A model generated the notes under the pieces. The model was not told where the DNA came from. It was given only the letters and a program-made list of their open reading frames with translations, and did not search any database. Positions 52,431 through 64,000 of a stretch of 64,000 nucleotides of DNA are shown in pieces. Position 1 is the stretch's first letter. Every line of letters begins with the position of its first letter. This stretch comes from Tanytarsus gracilentus (taxonomy: Eukaryota; Arthropoda; Insecta; Diptera; Chironomidae): positions 5,860,501 to 5,924,500 of the forward strand of contig JAXRKN010000037.1 of NCBI GenBank assembly GCA_038502055.1, written 5' to 3'. The position numbers were made by a program, and so were the translations under genes.

Positions 52431-53762
52431 TGGGGTGAAAAATATCTCCTTTGTCGTCTGTTGCTCGTTTTATTTATTCATCGACGTGTGTGTGGAAATT
52501 GTCTGCGATTGAATTGAAATATTTTCATCCTCTTCATGTTAAAACGTTGTCAAATTGCATGATGTGAATTACAAATTGCTTACAATTTTTCACTGTTGGA
52601 TTTTTTTATCGTATTTTTAGATTGTGTGGATATTGAAAATAGGTGTTGGGTAAATAGGGCGACAGAGGATGATATGATGACAATCATGAAGTGACATCGA
52701 TGTAAAAATTGAAGAAATCATTTTGAGTATTTTAAACACTAGAAAATTTAAAAACCGAACATCTATTTTTCTCAAATTCATTCATGAACAAAAATTTATT
52801 CTTTTATGCCGACCATAAAAATTCTCACATAAAAAACTAAAAAGTCTTTCATAAAATGTCCCTATAAATTCAATAAAATAAGGAGCGAAAATAGATAACA
52901 CACAAAAAGTGAAAGAGAAAGAAAATTTTAATGAATGAAAAGAAAACGAAAAAGAATGCATGCTTGAAGAATATCCAGATGATCAGATTCAAGATAAGTT
53001 TCTCAAACTAATTGGAATTTTAAAAAATCTTTATTTCTTTACGGCATCAATCCCTTTTTTCCAAACACACAAAATCTCTTCCTTAACTCACGCATTTACT
53101 TATTTTTATGTGTCTTGTCACCACATTTTCTCTCTCGTCGTTTCTTTTCCTTATCTTTTAGACATTCATAAAAAAGAAGAAGAAGGAGAAAATAATCCTT
53201 GTTGAGATTCTAACTGCACCATGGTCGTGCAAGTGTGTAACAGGTAAAAGAAGAAGTTTTCTTTCAACAGGCGCCAGTAAATGTTTAAAAATTTATTTTA
53301 AATTTAGCGACAAAACTTTTTGGATTGTGGTCAATCAAGGAGTGGACATCCAAAAGAAGAGAATTTAAAAATCTCCAAAATAATTCTCAACAATTTTTCC
53401 ATTACCAAATAAAGCTCAACAAAATAATTCACAGTATCAAACTCAATTCAATTCAATTGCAGTTGCAAAAAACACAGCAATGTGCGAAAGGGAGAAAGAA
53501 AAATTGGCGTGAAGTGATATACGATGGAGTTGGTTCATTTTTGTCCTAATTGATGTGTCGCGATGAGATTTTTTGTGTTCCTTCGATTACAACAAGATTT
53601 TTCGATTTGGCCATTAAGATTATTCGCGTTCTCGCTCTTTTCTTTCACTTCCTTACCATTAGCTGATTTTTTCTTGCTATCGGTTTTGAGTAAAAAAAAT
53701 TAACTTTTGAACTTTTAAAATAAAAAAATTAATTCTTACACCAAAAATCGAATTGAAATTTA

Positions 53763-53774
53763 AGGATTTGAACC
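53763..53774 (-). repeat. B-box-like motif, one mismatch
   Basis: AGGATTTGAACC on the plus strand, one base from the recurrent 12-mer. Confidence 0.35.
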
Positions 53775-54241
53775 TGAATTTTGAAATTATTTATTTTGTA
53801 TTTTAAAGTAAATGATTTAATTCCTAATGCACACAAACTTAGTTAAATGAAGCGTTTTAAATTCACCTTTTGAATTTTGCCTGATGTCGTAATTTTGATG
53901 GAATGTCAGGTGCATTTCAATTCTTCTCAATCAACAAACAATCACAATGGGGATTAAAGAAGAGAAAAAAACGCTCAAATGACATTGAAGAAATGCAACG
54001 AAGAATGTAAAATGGATCATCATGATCGTCGGTTTTAATGACTCGAATGTGCATGACATCATTAAATCGTCGTTTTTGACGGAATATATTTCAAGGTTCC
54101 TTTTATGTGTCTCTCTCTCGGGTAATTTGAAAATAATTCAAATGAGTGTTGGAAAAATGTATCAAATATCTAAATTGTTCTCGATTTCAATCCATGTTAA
54201 AGACTTAATTTAATAAATGGGGTGTTGGTCACGCAAAGTGT

Positions 54242-54275
54242 GGATTATTTCACGGAAAAATCCGCGAAATAATCC
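54242..54275. repeat. perfect subterminal hairpin in left arm of fold-back element
   Basis: GGATTATTTC pairs with GAAATAATCC, and inside it CGGA pairs with TCCG across an AAAA loop. The right arm lacks this exact hairpin, so the two ends differ here. Confidence 0.8.
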
Positions 54276-54605
54276 ACACGTTTCCAAGGAATTCTATGGA
54301 TAAATCCGCAAAATTTTAAATTGCACGGAAAAATCCACAGACAAAAATCCAAGGATTTGCATGGAATTTAAAATCCAAGGAGTTTTCCATAGAACAAAAA
54401 TCCTTGGAATTTCGCGGAATTTTAAAGTGCACGGAAAAATCCACAGACAATAATCCACGGATTTGCATGAATTTAAAATCTAGGAATTTTTTATAGAGTT
54501 TTTTATTTAAAAATCAGGTAGTATCACTTAGTTCATATAGTAAATGATTTGCATATTTAATTTTGGAAAAATTAAAATTAATCCCTAAATAAAACTTTTT
54601 GTAAA

Positions 54606-54907
54606 AGTTAAAGATCAAATTAAAAGAAGTTTTATCATCACTCTTATCTTTCCGGCACTGTTATAGCTTAATAACCATCCGACTGAGCTATCCTAACGAT
54701 AAGCGAAGCGCGATCGTTAGGTTAGTGATGGAGTAACTGTATGAGCGTTCCGGGGGCCCTTGGGGGGCGGACGCGATTAACACAGGAGGGTTTGGGGGCG
54801 CCTGGACGCCCCTCCAAAGTGATCATATTGATTCAATAAATAAAATAATTAGTCAATCAAATCACTTGCCTATACTCCTCAAAACTAATTTTCCCAAACG
54901 ATTTCCT
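54606..54907. repeat. structured GC-rich core of the fold-back element
   Basis: Unpaired centre of the element. It holds a perfect 8-bp stem CTAACGAT / ATCGTTAG (54693-54700 with 54713-54720), a GC-rich block from 54750 to 54818 with GGGGCG/CGCCCC pairing around CCTGGA, and on the minus strand TAGCTCAGTCGG (54679-54690), which fits the tRNA-gene A-box consensus. No complete tRNA fold or B box follows in the expected place. Its base composition is sharply different from both arms. Confidence 0.6.
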
Positions 54908-55300
54908 TTTAAAAAAGTTTTATTAGGGATTATTTTAATTTTCTAACAATTAAAATGCGCAAATCATTTATTATATAATTGTGATTTTCTATTTTGACAT
55001 ACAAAAACTCTATAAAAAATTCCTCAGATTTTAAATTCCATGCAAATCCTTAGATTTTTGTCCGTGGATTTTCCCGTGCACTTTAAAATTCCGCGAAATT
55101 CCAAGGATTTTTGTTCTATGGAAAACTCCTCAGATTTTAAATTCCATGCAAATCCTTGGATTTTTGTCTGTGGATTGTTCCGTGTACTTTGAAATTTCGC
55201 GGATTTTTCCAAGGAAATCCAAGGATTTATCTATGAATTTCTCCATGAAAAATTCCATAGAATTCTATGAAAAAATCCACACTTTGCGTGACCTATAATC

Positions 55301-58300
55301 AATAAATGCCCTATTACATGATGTCATGCGTGTTAGAGAAACATGAAATGTCCATCACAACTTGTTGAGTGTTTAAATTATGATGTTCAATTAGAAACAT
55401 TAATTTTTGAGGATGATAAAAAGAATGAATTGAAAAAATTTGAATGAGGAAATTACGTTAAAAATTTAAAATCTAGTTTTTGAGCCTAAAAATGTTTTTC
55501 AAAACTATGGAATAAAAAATTTCAAACCTCCATAAATTAAAGTCCACTAAAGAGTTAATAAATTAATCTAAATATCTAGAGCTATTTTCGAGGATGGTGA
55601 GAGAAGAGACAAAAAATTCTAATTCACGATTCAGATCTTAAATCTTGTTGCTCACTCACATTTTTATCAGCGATCGGAATAGAAATAAAGCTTTCTCTCT
55701 CTCACATCCAGAATCGAGAAAAATAAAAAATATTCAATTTCAAAGCGAATGAAGCCGCAATTAAAGAGATGCGAGTGATCATTGCCAGGTTGATTAAAGA
55801 TCGACCATTAATTTCTGAATCGTTAATAATGTTGAGGGCAAATACACTCGCTACACACCACAACCTGTTGTCGGTTTTGTTGCTCTCGAAAAAAAAATAT
55901 CTTGTCATCCAATCGTGAATGACCAAAAAGGCAGCGAGAAATGAAATGAAATTGATTGATATGAATTTTGATTATTATTTAAATCTCATGTTTGCTTAAT
56001 GAAATTTTAATTCGAGTTGATGACAATTTTTCTCTTTCCGCTGGTTTGATGGCGGATTTTATCTCATTTAAAGTGTAAAATTTTTTGCCGGAGATTAAAA
56101 ATTCTTCTTTTATGGAAATTTGCAGCAATAACAATTAATAATGTTGAGTTTTGTTAAAATAGCATGAATGACTTTAATTAAAATTTATTTTGATCTAATT
56201 ATTTAAAAATAAAAAATATTCAGCAATGAAATAATTTTTTTATTCTATGAAACTTCATTTTATTCCTCTTGACATTTCCCATCTTTTAACTTTCACCATT
56301 ATTCAGCCTTCATTAGTGATTTACAACCAACCTTAAAATTTAAAAGACGCAACTAAAAACATTAAGCAAGATCATGATCATTGTGCGTTTCTGCACTTTG
56401 CGGAGGCGTACAAAAGTGGAAGAACTTTTTTCTGTGTTTGCTTTTATTTCTGTTGGATGCATTTAAAGAAAATATGGCAATAAATAAATGACAGAAAGGT
56501 TAAAAGCTTCACAGTTTCTGGGTGGTGCTCGATGTACTTTTTCATTGTCAATGGCTGCATGCTAAGAGATCAATGCGATTTAAAGAAGCTCGAAAAAATA
56601 ATAAATTTTTCATTCATTAAACAAAAAAAAAATTCTAATTCATTCAAGCTGCGATTTAAACTTTTGGCTTCATTCATAAACCTCAAAAAAAAAATTTGTA
56701 AACGATGACGATCAAAAAAAATTATAGTTGTACTTCATGCCAGCACTATTTGTTGTTGTTTATTGAATTAAATATTAAAAACGCTTGTTAATTTTTTTTT
56801 GCTCACTCGTCTAATCTATCGACTTAAATCTGTGTGCAAGAGAGTCCGAAACAAGTTGAGACATGGAGCACAACATGGAGCTAACATGCTTCTCATCTCG
56901 GAGAATTGTACCTGCAAACAGCCTGTGTGTGGATGCGTGCTGTGCGAAGTCAATGTTTATTGAATTTGAAATTTTTTTAATTCATGGATTTGTGTGTTGA
57001 AAGGCACACACAACCAGCGAGCGCAAAAAATATACATTTTGAAGACAGAGATATCATAATTCTCCATTTATGCTGGCTTTTATGTTGTTAACTTCCCAAT
57101 GGTTCAAGACCTTCCTTGCTGATGTTATGTTGCAAATTTGCTGCTCTCTCTCTCGCTTACTTTTATGATCTCGAATGGTGCTGAACATTGGGGGAGCAAA
57201 TGGGAAGTTATAAATTTATGCAAAACCGAACATTTCTCATTTTTATTTCATTTCATTTGCTTAATTTCATTAAGAAAATATTTTTTATGTTTATTTTGCC
57301 AGAGAGAGCGAAAAAGAATTCAACCAGTTGCATAAATTATCAATGAACATTATTGGCTTTGTGAGCAGCGATATTTTAGCGGTGATCAATGGAGAGGATG
57401 TCGGAATATTTATATTTAATTTACAATGTGGTGCTCGAGTTGTAAATCTTAAAAAATTTATTAAAAAATTAATAAATTCTAACAGAGAAAATCTTTGCCA
57501 CTTTTAAATTATTTTATCAACTCTTTGATTTCAGCTAATTTTAGTCTAATTCATCCAATATCATATGTGATTAATTAAGCTGTAAAAATGTGTCAGCAGC
57601 AACTTATTCATTCAAATTAGCATTTATTTTTTCCATCCATAATTTTTTACTAATTTGTGAGCTGAAAAAAACGTTTAACTTTTTTTTTCTCTCTCCACGA
57701 GGTGAATAAAATAAAAATTTATTTTTCATAATCTCCAAAGTAACAAATCAATTAGGAATTAATAATTTCCAATAAATTCTCATAATTCACCGTAATAAAT
57801 TATAAATTTTTGTAGCTTTGGTGACTCTCAGTTCTTTTAGGGTTCCTCGCGGTTTTAAGACGATTTGAGATTCTAAACGGGATCTTGTTAGGTATGTTAA
57901 TAATTTGAACCTTAATTAGGGTTTTTAGTGTTAAAAATTATTTAAAAAAATTCGATAAAATTTATATAATTTTTTAAATTCGTTAAAATTTATTAAATTT
58001 TTACAAAAAAATAAAAATTAGAAAAAGTCACTTCTAACTTCCACTTTACCATTTAATGATAAATCACCTCTCACACGAAAGCGTGCACAAACTTTTTATG
58101 GCTATCCAAGAATTAAAAACATTCTTTCTCTATTTTTTTACGAGTCCCGAGTTGTAATTCAAATATAATCAACACCGAAAATTATGATAAAGCTACAAAC
58201 ACATATTAACATAATTAGACATGACAGAAAAGAATATTTTTTTGATAGAATAATTTTTTATTGACTTATGAATATTTTTCTCTCTCTTTGACTCTTCTCG

Positions 58301-61300
58301 CCGCGGAGAGAGATTGGATATTTTATTTTTATTAATTAATTATCTTCGAAATGAGATAGTGGAGTGAGGAAGACTTAAAAACTTAAGACTAGAGGTGTCA
58401 ATTTGCTTGTTCATAATTTTTTTCTCCTCTTCGCGTTCCTCTTCATCTTCTTTGTCACGCATATTAAATATTTTACAAGAAAAAATATTTCTCATTGATG
58501 ATGACTAAGATGCTGATTAAATATTATTGAGACATCTCTCGTATGATATTTGAAGATTTGCGCAATTATCATGGTGATAAATTTACTTCGAGTGTGTTGA
58601 GATAGGCTAAAATAGAGAAAATAAGAGGGAGATCATAAATCAATATTTACTGTTCAATTTTGTCTTACTTACATCTCGCTTAATATCATCTTTAGATTTT
58701 TCTCGTGTATGCTCTGCCCTAACAGTTGTCAATTCCCTCTCGACTTTTGTAATCTATGTGAAAATAATGATATTTTTGGATAAATGGGGATGTGAATGAA
58801 AAAATTATATATTTACTAAATTTTTGGTTATAAAACTGAAGAAGAAAAAAATTTAAAAAATTTCCTGAAAAAAGTCACAAACAAGTGTGTCATCAAAGAA
58901 ATCAAGCCACAAAGAGTTCTTGGGACTTCTTTTTTCCAAATAAAAGTCATTCGGTGGCGCCAATAAAAAAAAGACAAAAAGATTTTTGAGGAAGCGTTGC
59001 AGTATTTTGTTTATATCTCGATCGTGCATGAATCATCTACCGATTTTTCTTTTATTGTTCATTTGGCAATATTGTAGAGAGTGGGCACTAAATCTGCAAT
59101 TTTCTTTTGTTATTACCATCGAAGATCCGCCAATGCATTGTTGAATAAAAAAAAGTTTAAAGTCAAACGATTTTGGGATGAGAGAAGCATGGGAAATTAT
59201 TTTGATGCAAGGTCTTGCACTAAAAAAATTAATTAAAATTTTAAAAATTGTTAAACTAAAACTTAAAGATTAAAAAAAAATAAAAATTTAAATATGCATT
59301 GCGAATTTTACTCAAATTTGACAATGATCGCATAAAATATAATCACGAGAGAATAAAAGAGTAAACGCGGGAGGAATAAAATACAAGAAGAATAATTTGT
59401 TCATTTTTATTTTCCTCATCACGACTTTTAATTGAAATTGGACAACTGAATTAAATTCTATAAGCTCGGCGACCACGAAGAAAAACGTTTAAAAAGCCGG
59501 AGAACAAAAGACTCTGAAAAATAAAAAGTTGAAAATAAAAGAACTCAAAAAAGTTATTTTTCTCTCATTTGTGTATATATTTCAATATGATACAATAATA
59601 ATAATTTTTGCATTTTTCTTTTACTTTTAAATAATCTGCATTTAAATTTTAATTGTATTGAAGTAAAATTAAGATTTTTTTTCTTTCATCAAATTCTACT
59701 CTCTCTTTTTTATGTTGCACATTTTTATTTTATCTTCAATTGCAATTGCTAAAAATTAATTAGTTTATCTTTGAGGCTAAATGAAAAAACTTATTTTCAT
59801 GACTTTTCAACTAAATTCTTGATGATTTTTTATTTTTCACTGCATTTAACTTTTTTTGAACTGTAATTTTTGTATCAACTTTTTTGAAATTTTAAAACTG
59901 TCAAAAAACTTTACTTTCATCATCAAACTGAATTTTTTTCGCGTGACAAAAAAGAAGCAGCGGCAGAACATTTTCATTATATTTTTATCACAGTATCAAA
60001 TGCATGTTCATCATCATCATCATCATCATTTTTCTTTTGTTACTCGTATAATCATGAAAACACAGAACAAAGTAATTAGTACAGATTTCGATAATTACAC
60101 AGAATGAAATTTAAAAATCAATTGGATATGCAGAATAAATTCAAAGTAATTTTTACAGTGAAAATTTTATTTATGCAAGTTTCTTATTGCACTACATTTA
60201 ATTACAAGAATTACTTTTTTTTATTTTATTTACACATTTTTCATTCATTTAGATTTCTAATAAAATTAACTACACAAATTATTCCAGTTCAACGAATATG
60301 CAACGAGCAAAAAAAAAAATATGTAAAGTTTCATCTTAGCGCATTTTTGAGGTGAAAATTGGAAAAATAATTAACTTTGCAGCGAAATTAAAACCACTTT
60401 TTATTTGCACATTGCCCCATTAATTATTTATTTAATTTGCTGCATTTAATTTTACAACCAAGTTCCAATTTATTTAAAAATGGGTGAATAAATAAAAAAT
60501 TTATTTTTTCACTCTGATTTCTCGTATACACCACATAGTATTTTTTCTTTAATTTAATTAAGTAATGCGTATCAATTTGCGTATAGATTTTTTTTTTATA
60601 AAAACATAAATCAAAATTTTTTTAGTTTTTTTTGTGGTTGACAAAAGAAGTTCCGCTGCTCACTAAAATTTTTTATCCTTTCCATTGTGTTTTCTAAGAA
60701 CTCCATCAATCATTCTCATCATGCGTGATCATCATCAATTTATTTTTAGTTTAAAATGCTTTTTTGTCTATGAAAAAACTGCAAAGAAAAAAAAATAAAA
60801 ATTAGTAAAAGTTTGTTAAAAATTGTTGAGTCATTTTAACCTTCCCATAAATTGACTTTAATGAAAATTTCTTGTTTCAAATTAAATTTTTTTTGTAACC
60901 TCTAAAAGCGTCATGTAACTTTTTACTCTCATTCACAAGGGGAAGCGATTAAACTTTTTTTTTCGTGCGGTCAAACAAATGGCGATTGAAAACTTTTTCA
61001 TTCTCGCCATCAACATTTTTTTATAGTGCAATACCTTTCGATGGTTGGCTAAAATTCACTTTTACTGCTCAACATCAGCATAAGCCGATGAATATGAATT
61101 AAAAGGAACTATTTTCTGGATTCTCAAGAGAGAACATTAAAAATTACAAGATTAATGCATTAATGGCCTTTTTTGAATGTTTTAATAAAAAAGAAGGAAT
61201 GAAAATAAATTTTTATGGGTTTTATGTTTTATGTGTCTGAATTTTTGCAATGAAATGAAGATGAGGATTTTGCTGATTTTGTGTTACACAGAAATCTAAT

Positions 61301-64000
61301 TTCAGGAAATTTTTTACAAAACTTTTGAATAATCCCCATAAAATTTTATTAATTTTACTTTAACCGATCGAGCAAAAAAAATTGCATCAACAATGCTTGC
61401 AAATAATTTTTATATTTTCTCCATGTGGATGGAAAACAAAAGAACTGCTGGATTGCATAGGGCACAAGCTTATAACTTTCCATCGCATTTTTATAGCGCA
61501 TTAATTAGTAAATTATATTTTTTTCTCTGCATGAATAACGAAGTCGGACAGGCAGCAATTGACCGAGCATACACACAGCTTTGCTTAAATTTATTTTTGA
61601 TTGAATATTTATGCCAAAACATAAAAACCATAAACAGCGAAAGCTGATAAAGTTATTAAGCGTAAATTTTTATTTTATGCTTTGTCAAAGTGAGAATTCT
61701 ATTTTAATTTTTTTTGATAAATATTCAAGCACTGACATTTTACGATCGACGCATTTCCGTGAGGACATTTGGGAGGTGAAAATTTTACGACAAATTAATT
61801 TATTCTAATTTTAGCTTATTAGTGGCAGAAACTCGTGCGAGGATAATTTAATTAGAGTCATGTTAATGAGTGAAAGTCATTAAACTGCCATATTTTACGA
61901 CCCATTTAATGTTCTAAGAAAATTTACTGTCTTCCCTCCTAAGACTTTGCGATTTTGAATAAAAAAGTAATTTCTATGCAAATTCAGTCGAATAATCTTA
62001 AGAATTTCCTTTAAAATCGATAAAAACTTCTTCATTGCAATAAATCCTCAACCGCAGCGTCCAATAAGCGAATCTGACACATTCGCGAGGTCACACGAAA
62101 GCAAAACCGCTCGCGAGAGACATTTCAACCTCTTGTGCAAATAATTCTTTTATTTTTCTACATTTTTCATTTTCAATTCAAAAGATTTCTTTCTTGTTGT
62201 CTTTTTTTATTGCACAATGGATGGACATGTGCATCATCTCATTGCCATCGTTCACACCCACGCGAGAAAAAAAAATTATTTTTATTGCATTTTATTTTGA
62301 ATGCAGGCAAAGAGCGAAAAAATGTTTTATTGCTGGCAGTTCCTCAAAGAGGCAGAGAGTAATCACTGATGCAGCTCGCGCGAATTCGAAGATTTATTTC
62401 CATGCACAAACTTCGCACGAATATTCTGAAGAAAGTTTGTAAATGCAAAACGAGAGAAGAGATCAAAAATGATATTTTTTAATTCTATTACATTATTTTT
62501 TCGTGAGGAATTTCCTCCTGCTGATCGTGCTTGAGGTGCATCCTTTTAAAAAATTAGAATCTTCTTTTATTCGAATAATTCTTTTATGCTTCTTTTGGTA
62601 CAATATGGCACCATGAAGAGTTATTAATTGTTTGTTTGTTTTGAGGTGCAATGCCTGTGATACTTGGAAAATTATTTTCACGATGAAAAAATTTAAAATC
62701 TAAAAATACGTTAAAGTTACAATAAATTTAAAATTCAACCATTTAAAATTATTTAAAGTCTAAATGGGTGATTCCCGCTATTCACGTCCCGAGCAACAAC
62801 AAAATATCTCATACCACACATTGTCCAACGATGATACAATAAATCTTAACATAATATATGTTGGACTCTCTCGTTCGCACTGCTCGCGAAGTCATTCATT
62901 ACTTTTAGTGAACTCATGAGTCAGTCACATTCGAATTTCATTCATAAAAAAAAGCAGGAAATATATATTTTCATTCTTATGGCGATGCGCGATCGTTTGA
63001 GATTTCATTCATGAAAAAAAGAGCTGTGAGAGATGTAAGAATATATTTTTCATTCTCATGGTAATTTATGGTCGATGGACATTTCTTTCGCTTTTTTTCG
63101 GCTTCATTTCTCTCACTCTGAGAATGCGGGAAAGAGATATTCGATATGACTGTAGATGAGACCGACTAGCACACACAAACCTTAATCTGTTTATGTAATT
63201 CATCAAAGATCATTATCAGCCAATAATCAGATGTAGAAGAGGATGAATGGAAATGAGACGGCCGGCAATTTATTTTCATTTTTCTCCTTTCATATTTTAT
63301 TCTTCTCTTTTTTTTTGATGGTTAAAAATAGTCGACGGAAGAAATTTAACAAGAAGTTATAAGAAGAGCGCGAGAATTTGTCATAGCCGCACCTTAAGAG
63401 AATTCAGCTAAAAGTTGAATGAGTGAGAATGAAGAAAGGACGGTTGATGCAGGGAGTGCAAACTTGAAGGTCAATGCTAAATAAATTTTAAAAATTAGCA
63501 AATGACTTTTTTTAAAAAAATCATTATCAAAAGTTCCCAACTCTTGATATCCACCATAACAACATTTATTTCACTCTCAAAATGTATGCAAAAGGCGAAA
63601 AGACAAAGAATCAAAAAAACCAAAGGAATAAATGAAATTTAGCTCTAATAAATCAGGAATGAGAAGAAAATGTAAATAAAATAAAAATTCAATGTGTGTG
63701 GAAGATTTTTTTTGTTTAAGAAAATAAAAATAAATTATTTAAACAAGTTTGTTGAGGATCGTGAGAGAGAGAGAAAGATCGGAGGAGATCTAAAGTGGAT
63801 GTATATATAGGGTGAGTGAAAATAATGAAGCTCTCAGTTCTATTAGATCATTATCATGAAAAGAAAGGTACGAGACGCACCAAGATGAGTTACAAATGCG
63901 TGCTTTTAACATCGACGACAATCTCAAGTCAAAATACCATTTAATACAATTTATAAAGCCTGAACTTCGAGATGATTAAGAAGAAGAAGAAGATGAGGAA
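55301..64000. other. upstream non-coding DNA, distal part
   Basis: Very AT-rich, with no recognisable exon, RNA gene or transposon. Contains a CAT microsatellite (60009-60030), which creates a false poly-His stretch in one plus-strand frame, and an AAG run at the right edge (about 63978-63992). No second Iroquois homeodomain exon appears on either strand. Confidence 0.65.
60009..60030. repeat. CAT microsatellite
   Basis: Seven CAT units in distal upstream DNA; in one frame they read as seven histidines, which is not a gene signal here. Confidence 0.9.

Larger units (their letters stand above)
39701..54219. other. upstream non-coding DNA
   Basis: About 14.5 kb without a recognisable gene. 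Reading frames of 60-135 codons occur on both strands but are rich in Phe, Leu, Ser, Lys and Asn from T- and A-rich DNA, lack domains, and cannot be joined into a convincing spliced gene. Contains B-box-like motifs (39901, 50501, 51509, 53763), a short inverted repeat at 43810-43894 and a CT run at 52417-52430. Regulatory DNA for mirr is plausible but not demonstrated. Confidence 0.65.
54220..55300. mobile_element. fold-back (long inverted repeat) element, 1081 bp
   Basis: GGTCACGCAAAGTGTGGATT at 54227 and its reverse complement ending at 55293 open two long inverted arms (about 54227-54605 and 54908-55293), which match with scattered differences. Exactly 7 bp outside each arm lies AATAAATG (54212-54219 and 55301-55308), so the true ends are probably 54220 and 55300 with an 8-bp target duplication; the outer 7 bp of the two ends have diverged. 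Each arm contains variants of cacggaaaaatccacagac and atccaaggatttgcatgg, duplicated with a spacing of about 106 bp. There is no transposase. Confidence 0.85.

Noticed and set aside
54679..54690. A complete tRNA gene at the A-box match
   Set aside because: No acceptor stem, anticodon arm or B box can be built around TAGCTCAGTCGG; at best a tRNA-derived fragment.
55024..55212. 62-codon minus-strand reading frame
   Set aside because: It lies wholly in the right arm of the fold-back element and reflects its internal repeats.
59856..60107. Reading frame with a poly-His stretch
   Set aside because: The histidines come from a CAT microsatellite; the rest is AT-rich random translation.

Overview
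This is an AT-rich eukaryotic window with long non-coding tracts, many short microsatellites, GT-AG introns and a single multi-exon gene. The gene encodes an Iroquois-class (TALE/IRO) homeodomain protein, and its residues match the insect paralogue mirror (mirr) rather than araucan/caupolican. The organism is therefore an insect, most likely a dipteran; I cannot name the species from sequence alone.

Layout. The gene runs right to left on the minus strand. Five coding exons can be joined in frame with canonical splice sites: exon 1 (38171-38212, 14 codons), exon 2 (11753-12097), exon 3 (6843-6949), exon 4 with the homeodomain (3573-3871) and exon 5 with the stop codon (2720-3504). The model gives 525 residues. 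The introns are about 26 kb, 4.8 kb, 3.0 kb and 68 bp. Positions 1-2719 are the 3' UTR and downstream flank. About 38.2-39.7 kb is the likely 5' UTR and promoter region, and 39.7-64 kb is upstream non-coding DNA. I see no second protein gene, rRNA, complete tRNA or CRISPR.

Mobile DNA. Three non-autonomous DNA-transposon-like insertions are visible, each flanked by an exact 8-bp direct repeat. (1) 28052-28213 is a 162-bp MITE with near-perfect 16-bp termini. (2) 28483-30103 has CAGGGGGCGGACGACT-type termini, AT-rich subterminal DNA and a core of about 8.6 copies of a 147-bp tandem repeat. (3) 54220-55300 is a fold-back element with arms of about 390 bp around a GC-rich, highly structured centre that holds a tRNA A-box-like motif. 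The first two lie in mirr intron 1 and the third is upstream of the gene.

Other signal. The 12-mer GGTTCGAATCCT, which matches the tRNA-gene B-box consensus, occurs exactly four times and in several near-copies, without any visible tRNA body. This points to an undescribed dispersed repeat or to isolated TFIIIC-type sites. The large first intron and the upstream flank contain a few complex stretches that could be cis-regulatory modules; this is inference only.
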